Notes: generated from the letters alone by a model not told the origin. A stretch of DNA of 64,000 bases from Adhaeribacter terrigena (GCF_016623615.1 NZ_JAEHFX010000007.1:124001-188000); one strand, 5' to 3'; positions 34,912-42,253 are shown, numbered from the stretch's first letter. Program-made: numbers and translations.

Positions 34912-35003
34912 TTCCGTTGCCTTCGTTCTGTATTCCGGTTAATGTTGTTTTGTACGGGTGTTAAATATGTATAAACCTTTCTCTTTGTTTTTACAGCTTT
35001 CCG

Positions 35004-35036
35004 GCACTTTTTGGGGCTAAACCCCTAGCGTTTTTA
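35004..35036 (-). repeat. Dispersed 35-bp repeat copy (AAAACGSTA family)
   Basis: Minus-strand core AAAAACGCTAGGGGTTTAGC then CCC and AAAAAG. It lies between the coiled-coil gene and zapA, inside a probable operon. Confidence 0.75.
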
Positions 35037-35078
35037 TCGTTAAAAACCTGCCGGGAAACACAAGTAACTCACAACCGC

Positions 35079-35378
35079 TTAGTCTCTTAAATAAGCAATG
35101 CACTTATCTATTTCGCGGATATATTCGTTTATTTTCAGCTTTAATTCTGTGGCGTTCGCAGCATCGGCTGCTATCGTATTCACAATTTTACCAATATTTT
35201 CCTGATTTTGAAAATTTTTTATTTCCTGTTCCTTCTCTCCTAACGCCGTTTCAAGCTTTTTTATTTCGGCCTGCGCCGCACTCAGCTCGCGCTGCAACCC
35301 TTGGTAACGGGCTATCAGCTTCGAAACTTTCGCTTCGACGCTCCGCAGTTGGTCTAATTGAGAGGCTTTGGTTTCCAT
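35079..35378 (-). CDS. Small coiled-coil protein upstream of zapA
   Basis: A 99-residue protein that is almost all coiled coil (residues 5-60, LDQLRSVEAKVSKLIARYQG, then ELSAAQAEIKKLETALGEKE), ending in a short helix with ELKLKINEYIREIDKCIAYL. In many Bacteroidota a protein of this size and type is encoded between pheT and zapA, which suggests a cell-division partner role (ZapB-like), but that is inference from position. Here its upstream neighbour is not pheT: about 10 kb of accessory DNA intervenes. Confidence 0.7.
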   Translation of the reverse strand: METKASQLDQLRSVEAKVSKLIARYQGLQRELSAAQAEIKKLETALGEKEQEIKNFQNQENIGKIVNTIAADAANATELKLKINEYIREIDKCIAYLRD

Positions 35379-35442
35379 ATTGGTTTCGCGAAGATAGGAA
35401 ATTCTGGTTTTCGCTGGTTGTTTCTTTTATGACGGCTTTTAG

Positions 35443-36028
35443 TTATTGCGTCATTCTGAACGAAGCCGAGGAAACTTATGGAGTCGAATTAGTTCTTACC
35501 AAAAATATCATCCCAATAATGAGTGGCTAGCTCTTTCAATTTATCTAACGTTATTGGCTTACGCGCTTCGTCCAAAATTTCAAAATCATCACACTTAAAA
35601 ATAAGCTTCCCTCCTGAAAACAAATTTTCTAATGAATTGAAGCATCTGCAATGAACAAGAAGGTTTCCTGTTTCATAAATTTCTGCGCTTAGAATCTCAA
35701 GTTCAAGGTTGAAAATTTCCTTTGGATTGATAATAATCAGAGGTTCATCGGTCCAAGCGTCGAAACTTAAATTTTGAACATTTTTGAGTTCAATAAAAAA
35801 GTATTCAAAATCTTTGTTAATTAATTCGGCTAAATATTGAATACCAACTTTTAATTCAATATTTGGGTTGTTTTCAACTGCACTTACAATAACTCTATCG
35901 TGGAGCATATCGAAAAGGTCATTTAAGTCTTGTAAGTTATCCATAATGAATAAATAAATTTTCCCCGAAAACAAGATACAATAAAAGCCTCATAAGTTTC
36001 CTTGGCTTCGCTCGGAATGACGCAATAA
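35443..36028. mobile_element. 586-bp putative cassette with 38-bp inverted ends
   Basis: The left end (35443-35480, TTATTGCGTCATTCTGAACG then AAGCCGAGGAAACTTATG) and the right end (35991-36028) are inverted copies matching at 35 of 38 positions. Between them is a single orphan gene. No transposase and no clear target-site duplication are visible. The end sequence belongs to the GTCATTCTGA repeat family also found at 41901-42048 and 48151-48252. Confidence 0.65.
35489..35944 (-). CDS. Orphan protein inside inverted-repeat cassette
   Basis: A 151-residue acidic cytosolic protein of unknown function. I start at the ATG at 35944 because the longer frame depends on a TTG and enters the region near the right repeat arm. 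Visible features are an acidic N-terminal helix (DNLQDLNDLFDMLHDRVIV), a segment YLAELINKDFEYFFIELKNV, then beta-rich sequence with INPKEIFNLELEILSAEIYE and a C-terminal helix ending HYWDDIFG. Size and composition remind me of immunity-type proteins, but no family match can be claimed. It is more AT-rich than the flanking housekeeping genes. The stop is 8 bases from the left repeat arm, so gene and ends form one compact unit. Confidence 0.6.
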   Translation of the reverse strand: MDNLQDLNDLFDMLHDRVIVSAVENNPNIELKVGIQYLAELINKDFEYFFIELKNVQNLSFDAWTDEPLIIINPKEIFNLELEILSAEIYETGNLLVHCRCFNSLENLFSGGKLIFKCDDFEILDEARKPITLDKLKELATHYWDDIFGKN

Positions 36029-36077
36029 ATAAAAATTTCCCAAACCCTGCTGACAATCTGTTGTCATGAGCCGGTGG

Positions 36078-36085
36078 TAGCTTTG
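36078..36085 (+). promoter_or_regulatory. Likely -7 element of DinB gene
   Basis: TAGCTTTG matches TAnnTTTG, 28 bases before the ATG at 36114. A TTG at 36061 is closer than the usual -33 spacing. Confidence 0.4.
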
Positions 36086-36113
36086 TTCCATACTTCAAAA
36101 AACCACAAAAATT

Positions 36114-36608
36114 ATGGAAAACACGTTAGAAAAAACCGCTACTGCTACTTTCATTTCCCCTGCCGATATGCTGGCGCACTGGCAGGGGCATCGCAACTTA
36201 ACCCGCCGGGTAATTGCCGCTTTCCCGGAAAAAGAACTGTTCGAATTTTCAATTGGCGGAATGCGGACGTTCTCAGCCATCGTACAGGAGCTTTTGGCGC
36301 TTGGTGCACCAGGCTTGCGGCAAATCGCTATGGAAACCAACGAAAAACTAAACGAAGACATTAAAGAAGCCAACTCCAAAGAAAACATCCTGCGCCTTTG
36401 GGATGAATCGACCGCAGAAATAACCCAACTTTGGTCGAAAATTCCGGCGGAGCGATTCAACGAAAAGATCGTGGCTTTCGGGCAGTACGAAGGCACCGTG
36501 TGGTCTACCATTCTTTACTACATCGATAACGAAATTCACCACCGCGGACAAGGTTATGTGTATCTGCGCGCTTTAAATATTGAGCCACCTTTTTTCTGGG
36601 AACGCTAA
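36114..36608 (+). CDS. DinB family protein
   Basis: A 164-residue four-helix-bundle protein of the DinB/YfiT-like superfamily. Likely metal ligands are the His in LAHWQGHRNLTRRV (near residue 21) and the HH pair in NEIHHRGQGYVYLR (near residues 143-144), spaced as in the family. Members are thiol- or metal-dependent transferases or of unknown role. The next gene starts 10 bases later on the same strand, so they form an operon. It sits just outside the inverted-repeat cassette. Confidence 0.85.
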   Translation: MENTLEKTATATFISPADMLAHWQGHRNLTRRVIAAFPEKELFEFSIGGMRTFSAIVQELLALGAPGLRQIAMETNEKLNEDIKEANSKENILRLWDESTAEITQLWSKIPAERFNEKIVAFGQYEGTVWSTILYYIDNEIHHRGQGYVYLRALNIEPPFFWER

Positions 36609-36618
36609 TTCCGGCATT

Positions 36619-36840
36619 ATGAAAACAGTACTGGTATTCAGAACGTCGGTGGCCACACCGCAACAGGCCGGCCGGCTAAAACCCGTATTGGATAACCTGA
36701 TGCATACCCGCGAAAAGTGGAACTTCGACCTGGAAGATTGCGACCGCATTCTCCGGGTCGAAGCTTTTACCTTGCAGGCGCAGGTTATCATTGAAAAGCT
36801 GAACCGCGAAGGTTTTTTCTGCGCCGAACTGGAAGATTAA
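36619..36840 (+). CDS. Small ferredoxin-fold-like protein
   Basis: A 73-residue protein from the ATG at 36619 (10 bases after the DinB stop). Its pattern, beta (KTVLVFRTSV) - helix (QQAGRLKPVLDNLMH) - beta (KWNFDLEDCDRILRVEAF) - helix (QVIIEKLNREG) - beta (FFCAEL), resembles the HMA/ferredoxin-like fold, but the metal-binding CxxC is absent and is replaced by SVATPQ. It may be a scaffold or a metal-free relative. Function unknown. Confidence 0.6.
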   Translation: MKTVLVFRTSVATPQQAGRLKPVLDNLMHTREKWNFDLEDCDRILRVEAFTLQAQVIIEKLNREGFFCAELED

Positions 36841-36848
36841 CTTACCAG

Positions 36849-36974
36849 TTTAGCCGAAACTACCCCTTTGAAGGGGGCTGGGGGATGTTTTTTTCTGTTT
36901 CTTTCTAAGGAGTTTGTCAGTAAAACCCATTCTCTAAGGTGTAAACACCCCTCTAACTCCCCTCAAGGGGAGAA
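36849..36974. repeat. REP-like inverted pair, gene-free
   Basis: The left arm CCCCTTTGAAGGGGGCTGGG (36862-36881) and the right arm CCCCTCTAACTCCCCTCAAG (36948-36967, followed by GGGAG) are inverted relatives about 65 bases apart. The family is the one that encloses the DUF559 gene at 39.8 kb. Confidence 0.8.
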
Positions 36975-37012
36975 TCCTAAATAGCAAGACTCTTCGAAAT
37001 CCATAGAGAGGA

Positions 37013-37999
37013 TTAACCGACCAATTCCAGCGTAGGAAATTTTAGATTAGCCGTTGCTTTTTCCAGCAATTCGCTAACCTTCTCGCGGAAGCTTTCCGGT
37101 GAAATTATTTCCGCGCAATCGCCGAACATCAGGTAATACCGCGCCAAACCTTCAGTACAGCTGCCGGTTTTAAAGGTCATTTCTACAGCGTCAGCTAAAA
37201 TATTTTCCGACACAAAACCGTAGTATTTCCGGCCCGATTCCATAAACCGGGCAAATTCTTTCTGCACTTTTATTACCACTTCCGTTTCGCCTTCCGGCAT
37301 TTCTCTTTGTTTCCGGAAATCGGCTACGTTATCGTGTTGTTGGGTGAAGGGTTTATCGGTGCGTTTTAAGCCGATCATCCGGTCGGTGCGGAACTGGCGG
37401 TAACTCTGGCGCAGGTGGCAATAGGCAAAAATGTACCAGCGGTTGTGTTCATTAAACAAACCTACCGGCTCAATAATGCGGTTAGAGGCTTCTTCTGAAT
37501 ACAACGATTTATATTCCAGCGCTACCTGCTTTTTTTCGGCAATGCTGATCATAATCAGGCTCAGCGCATCGGGCGTATTCTCATTAAAAACCTTTCCCGA
37601 ATTGTTTACCCAAACCTGCGTTTCCAGGGCCGCGATCTGGTCTTTGGTATTTGCCCGCAGCACCGATTTCACCTTAAACACCGCCGATTCGAAACTGGCG
37701 CCCAGACTTTTATCACTGAATTTCTGCATCAGTTTTTCGGCGGCTACAAAGCTGCTTGCTTCTTCGGGCGTAAACATAACCGGCGGCAACCGGTACCCTT
37801 CCAGCAACGAATACCCCACTCCTGCTTCCCCGGCAACCGGCACGCCGGATGCTTCCAGGGATTTTATATCGCGGTAAATGGTGCGCAGGCTAACCTCAAA
37901 ACGGTCGGCCAGTTCCTGCGCCTTCACCACCCGGCCCGATTGCAGGTGAATAAAAATAGCCACAATGCGGTCGAAGCGGTTCAGGGTTTCGGTATCCAT
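37013..37999 (-). CDS. WYL-domain transcriptional regulator (YafY type)
   Basis: A 328-residue regulator. The N-terminal DeoR-like helix-turn-helix (VKAQELADRFEVSLRTIYRDI, about 19-41) is followed by the wing GVGYSLLEGYRLPP. The WYL domain is around 145-225, with EPVGLFNEHNRWYIFAYC in the expected place, and a C-terminal WCX domain follows. WYL proteins sense nucleic acid or nucleotide ligands; those beside DinB-like genes are often local regulators. It is convergent with the DinB pair and divergent from the propeller lipoprotein gene at 38156. A -7 element (minus strand, 38021-38028) lies 22 bases upstream. Confidence 0.9.
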   Translation of the reverse strand: MDTETLNRFDRIVAIFIHLQSGRVVKAQELADRFEVSLRTIYRDIKSLEASGVPVAGEAGVGYSLLEGYRLPPVMFTPEEASSFVAAEKLMQKFSDKSLGASFESAVFKVKSVLRANTKDQIAALETQVWVNNSGKVFNENTPDALSLIMISIAEKKQVALEYKSLYSEEASNRIIEPVGLFNEHNRWYIFAYCHLRQSYRQFRTDRMIGLKRTDKPFTQQHDNVADFRKQREMPEGETEVVIKVQKEFARFMESGRKYYGFVSENILADAVEMTFKTGSCTEGLARYYLMFGDCAEIISPESFREKVSELLEKATANLKFPTLELVG

Positions 38000-38020
38000 A
38001 GTCTGAGAAGGTTAGCCTAT

Positions 38021-38028
38021 CAAATTTA
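38021..38028 (-). promoter_or_regulatory. Likely -7 element of the WYL regulator gene
   Basis: TAAATTTG on the minus strand matches TAnnTTTG and leaves a short leader. Confidence 0.5.
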
Positions 38029-38062
38029 ATAAAACCCTGAATTAAAAGCTGGTAAATAAAAC

Positions 38063-38070
38063 TATATTTG
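38063..38070 (+). promoter_or_regulatory. Likely -7 element of the propeller lipoprotein gene
   Basis: TATATTTG matches TAnnTTTG on the plus strand, about 85 bases before the ATG at 38156. The divergent WYL promoter is only 35 bases away. Confidence 0.45.
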
Positions 38071-38155
38071 AAAACTTTCTGCTGCCTTTTTACCCCGGCT
38101 GAATGTAAGTAAAGTTGCTTATTAAATTGCTTTCACCCATTCAAAACCTATCGCA

Positions 38156-39271
38156 ATGACCCAGCCAAGCTTCTTCCGAATCCCGATCCTTCCACTGCTG
38201 TTCATTTTAGCGTTTATCACTTCCTGCAACGGCCAAAGTAAAACGAACTTACCTCAGGAAAACTCCGGAAAACTCCAAACATCCGAAATTGGTCAGGCGA
38301 AAATTATAAAAGCCCAAAACGCAGGGCATGGTAATGTACATTGCGGGTTGCAGGATAAGGCCGGGAATCTTTGGTTTGGCACTACCAACGAAGGCGTTTA
38401 CCGCTACAATGGAAAATCGTTCGTAAATTTTACCCAGAAAGACGGCCTCAATAGCAATAATATTGCTGCAATCCTGGAAGATAAAGCGGGGAACATTTGG
38501 CTTGGCACCAACGCCGGCCTTTGCAAATTCGACGGTAAAAAATTCACCACTATTCCGCTTGGCAATTATTTTAACACTACCCCTACTTCGAATGCATCCG
38601 CTAAAATCCCGCCGGCAAAGAATGCGGTTTGGAGCATAATGCAGGATAAAACCGGGATTATCTGGTTTGGCACCTTCGACGATGGCGTTTATCTCTACGA
38701 TGGCAAAACGTTTACTCATTTTTTACACAACAATCCGGTTGAAAATAAAAGTAACCTGCAGCTGAAAACAATTACTTCCATTATAGAAGATAGATCCGGA
38801 AATGTCTGGTTTTCTACCTGGTTTGAAGGGTTAAGCCGGTTTGACGGAAAATCCTTAACGAATTTCAGGCCGGATAACGAAGTATGGCACGCTGGGCTAC
38901 TGGAAGATAAAAACGGAAATATCTGGATCGGCAGAAGAAGTAAAGGGGTAAGCCTTTATGATGGAAAAACCTTTACCAATGTGCTGCAGCACAGCACCTT
39001 CGATTCCTGCAGCGTACTGCCTTTATTACAAGATAGCAAGGGAAATATTTGGTTCGGCACGATACACAGTAATTTAGGTAGAAGAGAAAAATCAGGTGGC
39101 TTGTGGCGTTACGATGGTAAAACCTTTAAGAATTTTACCGCGGCAGATGGTTTGAAAAATAATGCAATCTGGAGTGCAGAAGAAGATAAAAATGGCAACA
39201 TCTGGCTGGGAGCCAACAACACGGAACTATACCGATACGATGGCAAAACTTTCACTAAATTTTCGGAATAA
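38156..39271 (+). CDS. Lipoprotein with two-component-regulator-type propeller
   Basis: A 371-residue lipoprotein (LLFILAFITSCNGQ, lipid Cys near residue 24). The mature part is a series of about seven Reg_prop blades, each ending GNIWLGT/GNIWFGT and followed by YDGKTFTNF-like sequence, for example EDKAGNIWLGTNAGLCKFDG. This propeller is best known as the periplasmic sensor of hybrid two-component systems, but here it stands alone with no membrane helix or kinase domain. It may bind a glycan or present the propeller on the outer membrane; that is inference. It is AT-richer than the average gene here. Confidence 0.85.
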   Translation: MTQPSFFRIPILPLLFILAFITSCNGQSKTNLPQENSGKLQTSEIGQAKIIKAQNAGHGNVHCGLQDKAGNLWFGTTNEGVYRYNGKSFVNFTQKDGLNSNNIAAILEDKAGNIWLGTNAGLCKFDGKKFTTIPLGNYFNTTPTSNASAKIPPAKNAVWSIMQDKTGIIWFGTFDDGVYLYDGKTFTHFLHNNPVENKSNLQLKTITSIIEDRSGNVWFSTWFEGLSRFDGKSLTNFRPDNEVWHAGLLEDKNGNIWIGRRSKGVSLYDGKTFTNVLQHSTFDSCSVLPLLQDSKGNIWFGTIHSNLGRREKSGGLWRYDGKTFKNFTAADGLKNNAIWSAEEDKNGNIWLGANNTELYRYDGKTFTKFSE

Positions 39272-39354
39272 AAAATCAGCCGAACAACAACATCTACTTT
39301 ATTAATTTCCACAATTTTGTTTTATAATCATAAGGAAAAATTATCGCAGAAAAA

Positions 39355-39403
39355 TTTGAGTAGCCAAATAACTACACATATATTTGTAGTCAAATAGCTA
39401 CAC
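39355..39403 (+). promoter_or_regulatory. arsR-type promoter with overlapping operator
   Basis: TTTG (39355-39358), a 20-base spacer and TATATTTG (39379-39386) form a full promoter. The -7 box lies inside an inverted repeat ACTACA-N8-TGTAGT (39371-39390), and a 13-base direct repeat CAAATARCTACAC occurs at 39365-39377 and 39391-39403. A dimeric ArsR-type repressor bound here would block its own transcription. Confidence 0.7.
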
Positions 39404-39404
39404 G

Positions 39405-39740
39405 ATGAATTTAAGACGCGACGTATTCCAGGCCATAGCCGACCCCACCCGAAGAGCCATCCTGCTTTTGGTAGCTTCCCAGGCCATGACGGCCGGGGCC
39501 ATAGCCTCCAATTTTGACACCGCCAGGCCTACCGTTTCCAAACACCTGCAAATACTGACCGAATGCGAATTGCTACAGCAGGAGCAAAACGGCCGGGAGA
39601 TCTACTACCATATAAACGCCAAAAAGATGAAAGCCGTAGCCGATTTCCTGGAGCCCTTCCGCGAAATGTGGGACGACCGTTTCAACATACTGGAAGCCAT
39701 TATGAAAGCCAAGATGAAGGAAGACCGGAGGGAGAAATAA
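39405..39740 (+). CDS. ArsR/SmtB-type transcriptional regulator
   Basis: A 111-residue winged-helix repressor: [20 protein letters not shown], then the recognition region [20 protein letters not shown] and wing [19 protein letters not shown]. It has no metal-binding CxC motif and matches the subfamily (SdpR-like) that is normally encoded directly beside an SRPBCC/AHSA1 gene. Here the SRPBCC gene is 633 bases further on (40374), and the gap is filled by an inverted-repeat pair with a DUF559 gene. It probably autoregulates through the operator overlapping its promoter. Confidence 0.9.
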   Translation: MNLRRDVFQAIADPTRRAILLLVASQAMTAGAIASNFDTARPTVSKHLQILTECELLQQEQNGREIYYHINAKKMKAVADFLEPFREMWDDRFNILEAIMKAKMKEDRREK

Positions 39741-39802
39741 ACCTGCGAAAAAAGTTTCCTTTAGAGGGGATAGCGGGAGAAAACCACGCATTGCCGAAGA
39801 TT

Positions 39803-40281
39803 CTCCCCTTGAGGGGAGTTAGAGGGGTGTTAAACGTGCTGTAAACTTAAACTGTGAAAAATGAAAAATCCGATCATCCCATACCGGAAAGATCTTCGGA
39901 CTAAAGCAAAGGAACTAAGGAATAACAGTACGTTATCCGAAATTTTGCTTTGGAACGAAATTAAAAACAGGCAGATAGATGGGTTTCAATTCCACAGACA
40001 AGTTCCAATGCTCGATTTCATAGTAGATTTTTATTCGCACGAACTGAAACTTGTTATTGAAATAGATGGGGATAGTCATAATGACAAAGTGGAATATGAT
40101 GATTCAAGACAGCAGAAATTGGAAGCTTATGGCGTAAGATTTCTTCGATTTGATGATTTGGAGGTAAAGCGGAATATGCGGTGGGTTTTGAATGAGATCT
40201 GGGAACAGGTTCAGGGATTGAAAAAATCGTTGGAAATGGGAGAATGAAAAACACCCCTCCGGCTCCCCTGAAGGGGAGAGT
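39803..40281. mobile_element. REP-like inverted pair enclosing a DUF559 gene
   Basis: The left arm (39803-39835) reads CTCCCCTTGAGGGGAG then TTAGAGGGGTGTT. The right arm (40248-40281) reads AAACACCCCTCCGGCTCCCC then TGAAGGGGAG, an inverted relative. Inside is only the DUF559 gene, whose stop codon (40245-40247) touches the right arm. A further related stretch (39762-39780, TTAGAGGGGATAGCGGGAG) lies outside the left arm. The unit sits between an ArsR gene and its expected SRPBCC partner. Confidence 0.7.
39861..40247 (+). CDS. DUF559 (Vsr-like) endonuclease domain protein
   Basis: A 128-residue protein of the DUF559 family, related to very-short-patch-repair endonucleases with a PD-(D/E)xK fold. 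It begins with the usual RKDLRTKAKELRNNSTLSE, then LLWNEIKNRQIDGFQFHRQ. The catalytic core is DFIVDFYSHELKLVIEIDG, with Asp56, Glu67 and Asp69, followed by GDSH, a degenerate arginine segment (DDSRQQKLEAYGVRFLRF) and a C-terminal helix. The key acidic residues are intact. It lies tightly between inverted REP-like arms, which is why I suspect it acts on or spreads those repeats, as RAYT transposases do with REP sequences. Biochemical activity of DUF559 proteins is not established. Confidence 0.88.
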   Translation: MKNPIIPYRKDLRTKAKELRNNSTLSEILLWNEIKNRQIDGFQFHRQVPMLDFIVDFYSHELKLVIEIDGDSHNDKVEYDDSRQQKLEAYGVRFLRFDDLEVKRNMRWVLNEIWEQVQGLKKSLEMGE

Positions 40282-40327
40282 ATCGGATAACGTAAAAGGA
40301 TTCTTCCCCACCCTTCCAACCGATAAC

Positions 40328-40344
40328 CAAAAACGCTAGGCAAT
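40328..40344 (+). repeat. Partial dispersed-repeat copy
   Basis: CAAAAACGCTAGGCAATAAC resembles the family core. A second partial copy (AAAACGCTATGGAAAAG, 40366-40382) spans the ATG of the SRPBCC gene. Confidence 0.45.
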
Positions 40345-40373
40345 AACGAAAAAAACCACAAAACTAAAACGCT

Positions 40374-40838
40374 ATGGAAAAGAAGACAAAAATCCACGCC
40401 GAAGATGGTAAGCAGGATCTGGTGATTACCCGGGAATTTGAGCTGCCGTTGGAGTATCTTTTTAAAGCCTATGTGGAGCCCGAAATTGTGGAGCAATGGA
40501 TGGGCACGAAAGTGCTGAAACTGGAAAACCAAAAGCACGGCAGCTGGCAATTCGAAACCACCGATCCGAAAGGCAACAAACACGGCTTTAATGGCGTGAT
40601 CCACGAATTTGTACCGAACCAGAAAATTACACGGACCTTCGAAATGGAAAATACGCCGTTTCCGGTGCAGCTGGAATTCCTGGAATTTGAAAAACTTACC
40701 GATGACACCAGCAAACTAACGATGCAGATCGTGTACCGTTCGGTTGCCGACCGGGACCAGATGCTGAAGCTGCCTTTCGCGCAGGGCATAAATATGGCGC
40801 ATAACCGCTTACAGGAAATTGTAAAAAACTTAATCTAA
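40374..40838 (+). CDS. SRPBCC/AHSA1-family protein
   Basis: A 154-residue START-like protein (Activator of Hsp90 homolog 1-like). Signature segments are LVITREFELPLEYLFKAYVEPEIVEQWMG near the N-terminus (residues 18-46), the central strands ITRTFEMENTPFPVQLEFLEF, and the last helix AQGINMAHNRLQEIVKNL. The fold has a deep hydrophobic ligand pocket, but no ligand is known. Such genes usually overlap or abut an ArsR-type regulator gene; here they are separated by the DUF559 unit. The DoxX-like gene follows after 6 bases. Confidence 0.88.
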   Translation: MEKKTKIHAEDGKQDLVITREFELPLEYLFKAYVEPEIVEQWMGTKVLKLENQKHGSWQFETTDPKGNKHGFNGVIHEFVPNQKITRTFEMENTPFPVQLEFLEFEKLTDDTSKLTMQIVYRSVADRDQMLKLPFAQGINMAHNRLQEIVKNLI

Positions 40839-40844
40839 AACCTT

Positions 40845-41228
40845 ATGACAAAGCGAAACAAAATAATCTATTGGGTGGCTACCTGCTGGCTTGCTTTAGG
40901 AATGCTATCGACCGGAATGGTGCAGTTATTAAAAGTGGAATCGGAAGTAGAAAACATTACCAAACTGGGCTATCCGGAATATTTTTTAATCATCCTGGGT
41001 ATCTGGAAAATCCTGGGAGTTTCCGTGGTGCTTATGCCTAAATTTCTGTTGCTGAAAGAATGGGCGTATGCCGGCTTTTTCTTTGCAATGTCGGGCGCTA
41101 CGTTTTCCCGGATCTTAGCCGGCGATCCCGTTAACGCCATATTTCCTTCATTGCTGCTTTTGGTGCTGACGGTGGTATCCTGGTATTTCCGGCCGGCCGA
41201 TAGAAAGCTTGTTGCTGTTAATTCCTGA
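40845..41228 (+). CDS. DoxX-like membrane protein
   Basis: A 127-residue protein with four membrane helices (YWVATCWLALGMLSTGMVQLL, FLIILGIWKILGVSVVLM, WAYAGFFFAMSGATFS, IFPSLLLLVLTVVSWYF). The VTKLGYPEYF-type segment here is ENITKLGYPEYF, diagnostic of the DoxX-like family. It is in the same transcript as the SRPBCC gene (6-base gap) and the YdeI-type gene (4-base gap). Role unknown. Confidence 0.88.
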   Translation: MTKRNKIIYWVATCWLALGMLSTGMVQLLKVESEVENITKLGYPEYFLIILGIWKILGVSVVLMPKFLLLKEWAYAGFFFAMSGATFSRILAGDPVNAIFPSLLLLVLTVVSWYFRPADRKLVAVNS

Positions 41229-41232
41229 ACGT

Positions 41233-41811
41233 ATGAATCCGAAGGTTGATTTTTATTTCAAAAAAGCCGGCAAGTGGCAGGAAGAACTGGCACATTTGCG
41301 AACGATTATGCTGGATTGCGAACTGACAGAAGAACTGAAATGGGGCGTTCCCTGCTATACCTTGGAGAAAAGCAACGTGGTTTTAATTCACGGTTTTAAA
41401 GAATATTGCGCGCTGATGTTTGTAAAAGGTGCCTTATTGAAAGACCCCAGTAATATCCTGATCCAACAAACCGAAAATGTGCAGGCTGGGCGCCAGATCC
41501 GGTTCACCAATGTGCAGGAAATTGTGACTTTGGAGCCCATTTTGAAAGCCTATATTCAGGAAGCCATTGAAGTAGAAAAAGCCGGTTTGAAAGTGGAGTT
41601 GAAGAAACCTTCGGAATTCGCAATGGCCGAAGAATTTCAAACGAAACTAACAGAAAACCCTGCTCTGAAAACTGCCTTCGAAGCTTTAACGCCCGGCCGG
41701 CAACGCGCTTACCTGCTGCATTTTTCGCAACCCAAACAAGCCAAAACCCGCGAAGCCCGCGTTGAAAAATGTATGCCGCAGATTTTCGCCGGAAAAGGGT
41801 TGAATGATTAA
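41233..41811 (+). CDS. YdeI/DUF1801-type protein
   Basis: A 192-residue protein from the ATG at 41233 (the longer frame starts at a TTG inside the DoxX gene). The N-terminal DUF1801-like domain contains LTEELKWGVPCYTLEKSNVVLI and FKEYCALMFVKGALL; the C-terminal helical YdeI part includes KTAFEALTPGRQRAYLLHFSQ and AKTREARVEKCM. This two-part layout matches the YdeI/OmpD-associated family, common next to SRPBCC and DoxX-like genes. Function unknown; cytosolic. Confidence 0.88.
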   Translation: MNPKVDFYFKKAGKWQEELAHLRTIMLDCELTEELKWGVPCYTLEKSNVVLIHGFKEYCALMFVKGALLKDPSNILIQQTENVQAGRQIRFTNVQEIVTLEPILKAYIQEAIEVEKAGLKVELKKPSEFAMAEEFQTKLTENPALKTAFEALTPGRQRAYLLHFSQPKQAKTREARVEKCMPQIFAGKGLND

Positions 41812-41841
41812 GTGACGTTAAGTAACCAAGAGGAAAATCAC

Positions 41842-42092
41842 ACTTTGAAGGGGGTTAGGGACAATGCCATCAACTTAAAATAAAGATTTATACATTATTT
41901 GGTCATTCTGAGCCTGTCGAAGAAACTATTTAGTACTTCTATGGAATTTTGAGCGATTGAGCGATAAATTCCTTTCGCTCAGGTTTTTTGATAAGCTTTC
42001 TTGCGGGTTCGGTACGCGTTAGTTCCCTCGGCTTCGCTCGGGATGACCAGATAATGTAAAAATCCTCCCTCTAACCCCCTCCAAAGGGGGAC
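41842..42092. repeat. REP-like inverted pair (outer)
   Basis: The left arm ACTTTGAAGGGGGTTAGGG and the right arm CCCTCTAACCCCCTCCAAAG are inverted relatives enclosing ~200 bases. Confidence 0.75.
41901..42048. repeat. GTCATTCTGA-family inverted pair (inner)
   Basis: The left arm GGTCATTCTGAGCCTGTCGA and the right arm (minus strand) GGTCATCCCGAGCGAAGCCG are inverted relatives, nested inside the REP-like pair; no gene inside. Confidence 0.7.
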
Positions 42093-42253
42093 AAAAAACC
42101 TTGCACAACGTCAGTAATTAAGATCGTTGGCGTGAAAATAAATTGAACATTTTTTAAGATATTACCTACTTTGCAAACCTCCGGATTCCTTTTTGAGCAG
42201 TTACAAAACGCTATGGAATAAGCCGGAAAAACTAAAAATTAAGCATTAATCTG

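Larger units (their letters stand above)
41812..42253. other. Gene-free interval with nested inverted repeats
   Basis: Two inverted pairs are nested: an outer pair of the CCCCTTTGAAGGGGG type (41842-41864 and 42064-42092) and an inner pair of the GTCATTCTGA type (41901-41927 and 42021-42048). A partial dispersed repeat (42204-42219) precedes the next gene. No gene seen. Confidence 0.75.

Noticed and set aside
35944-35974. Longer N-terminus for the orphan cassette gene
   Set aside because: It needs a TTG start; the ATG at 35944 is better placed.
39861-40247. DUF559 gene as a true Vsr mismatch endonuclease
   Set aside because: No cytosine methyltransferase gene is adjacent and the sequence belongs to the DUF559 branch rather than Vsr.
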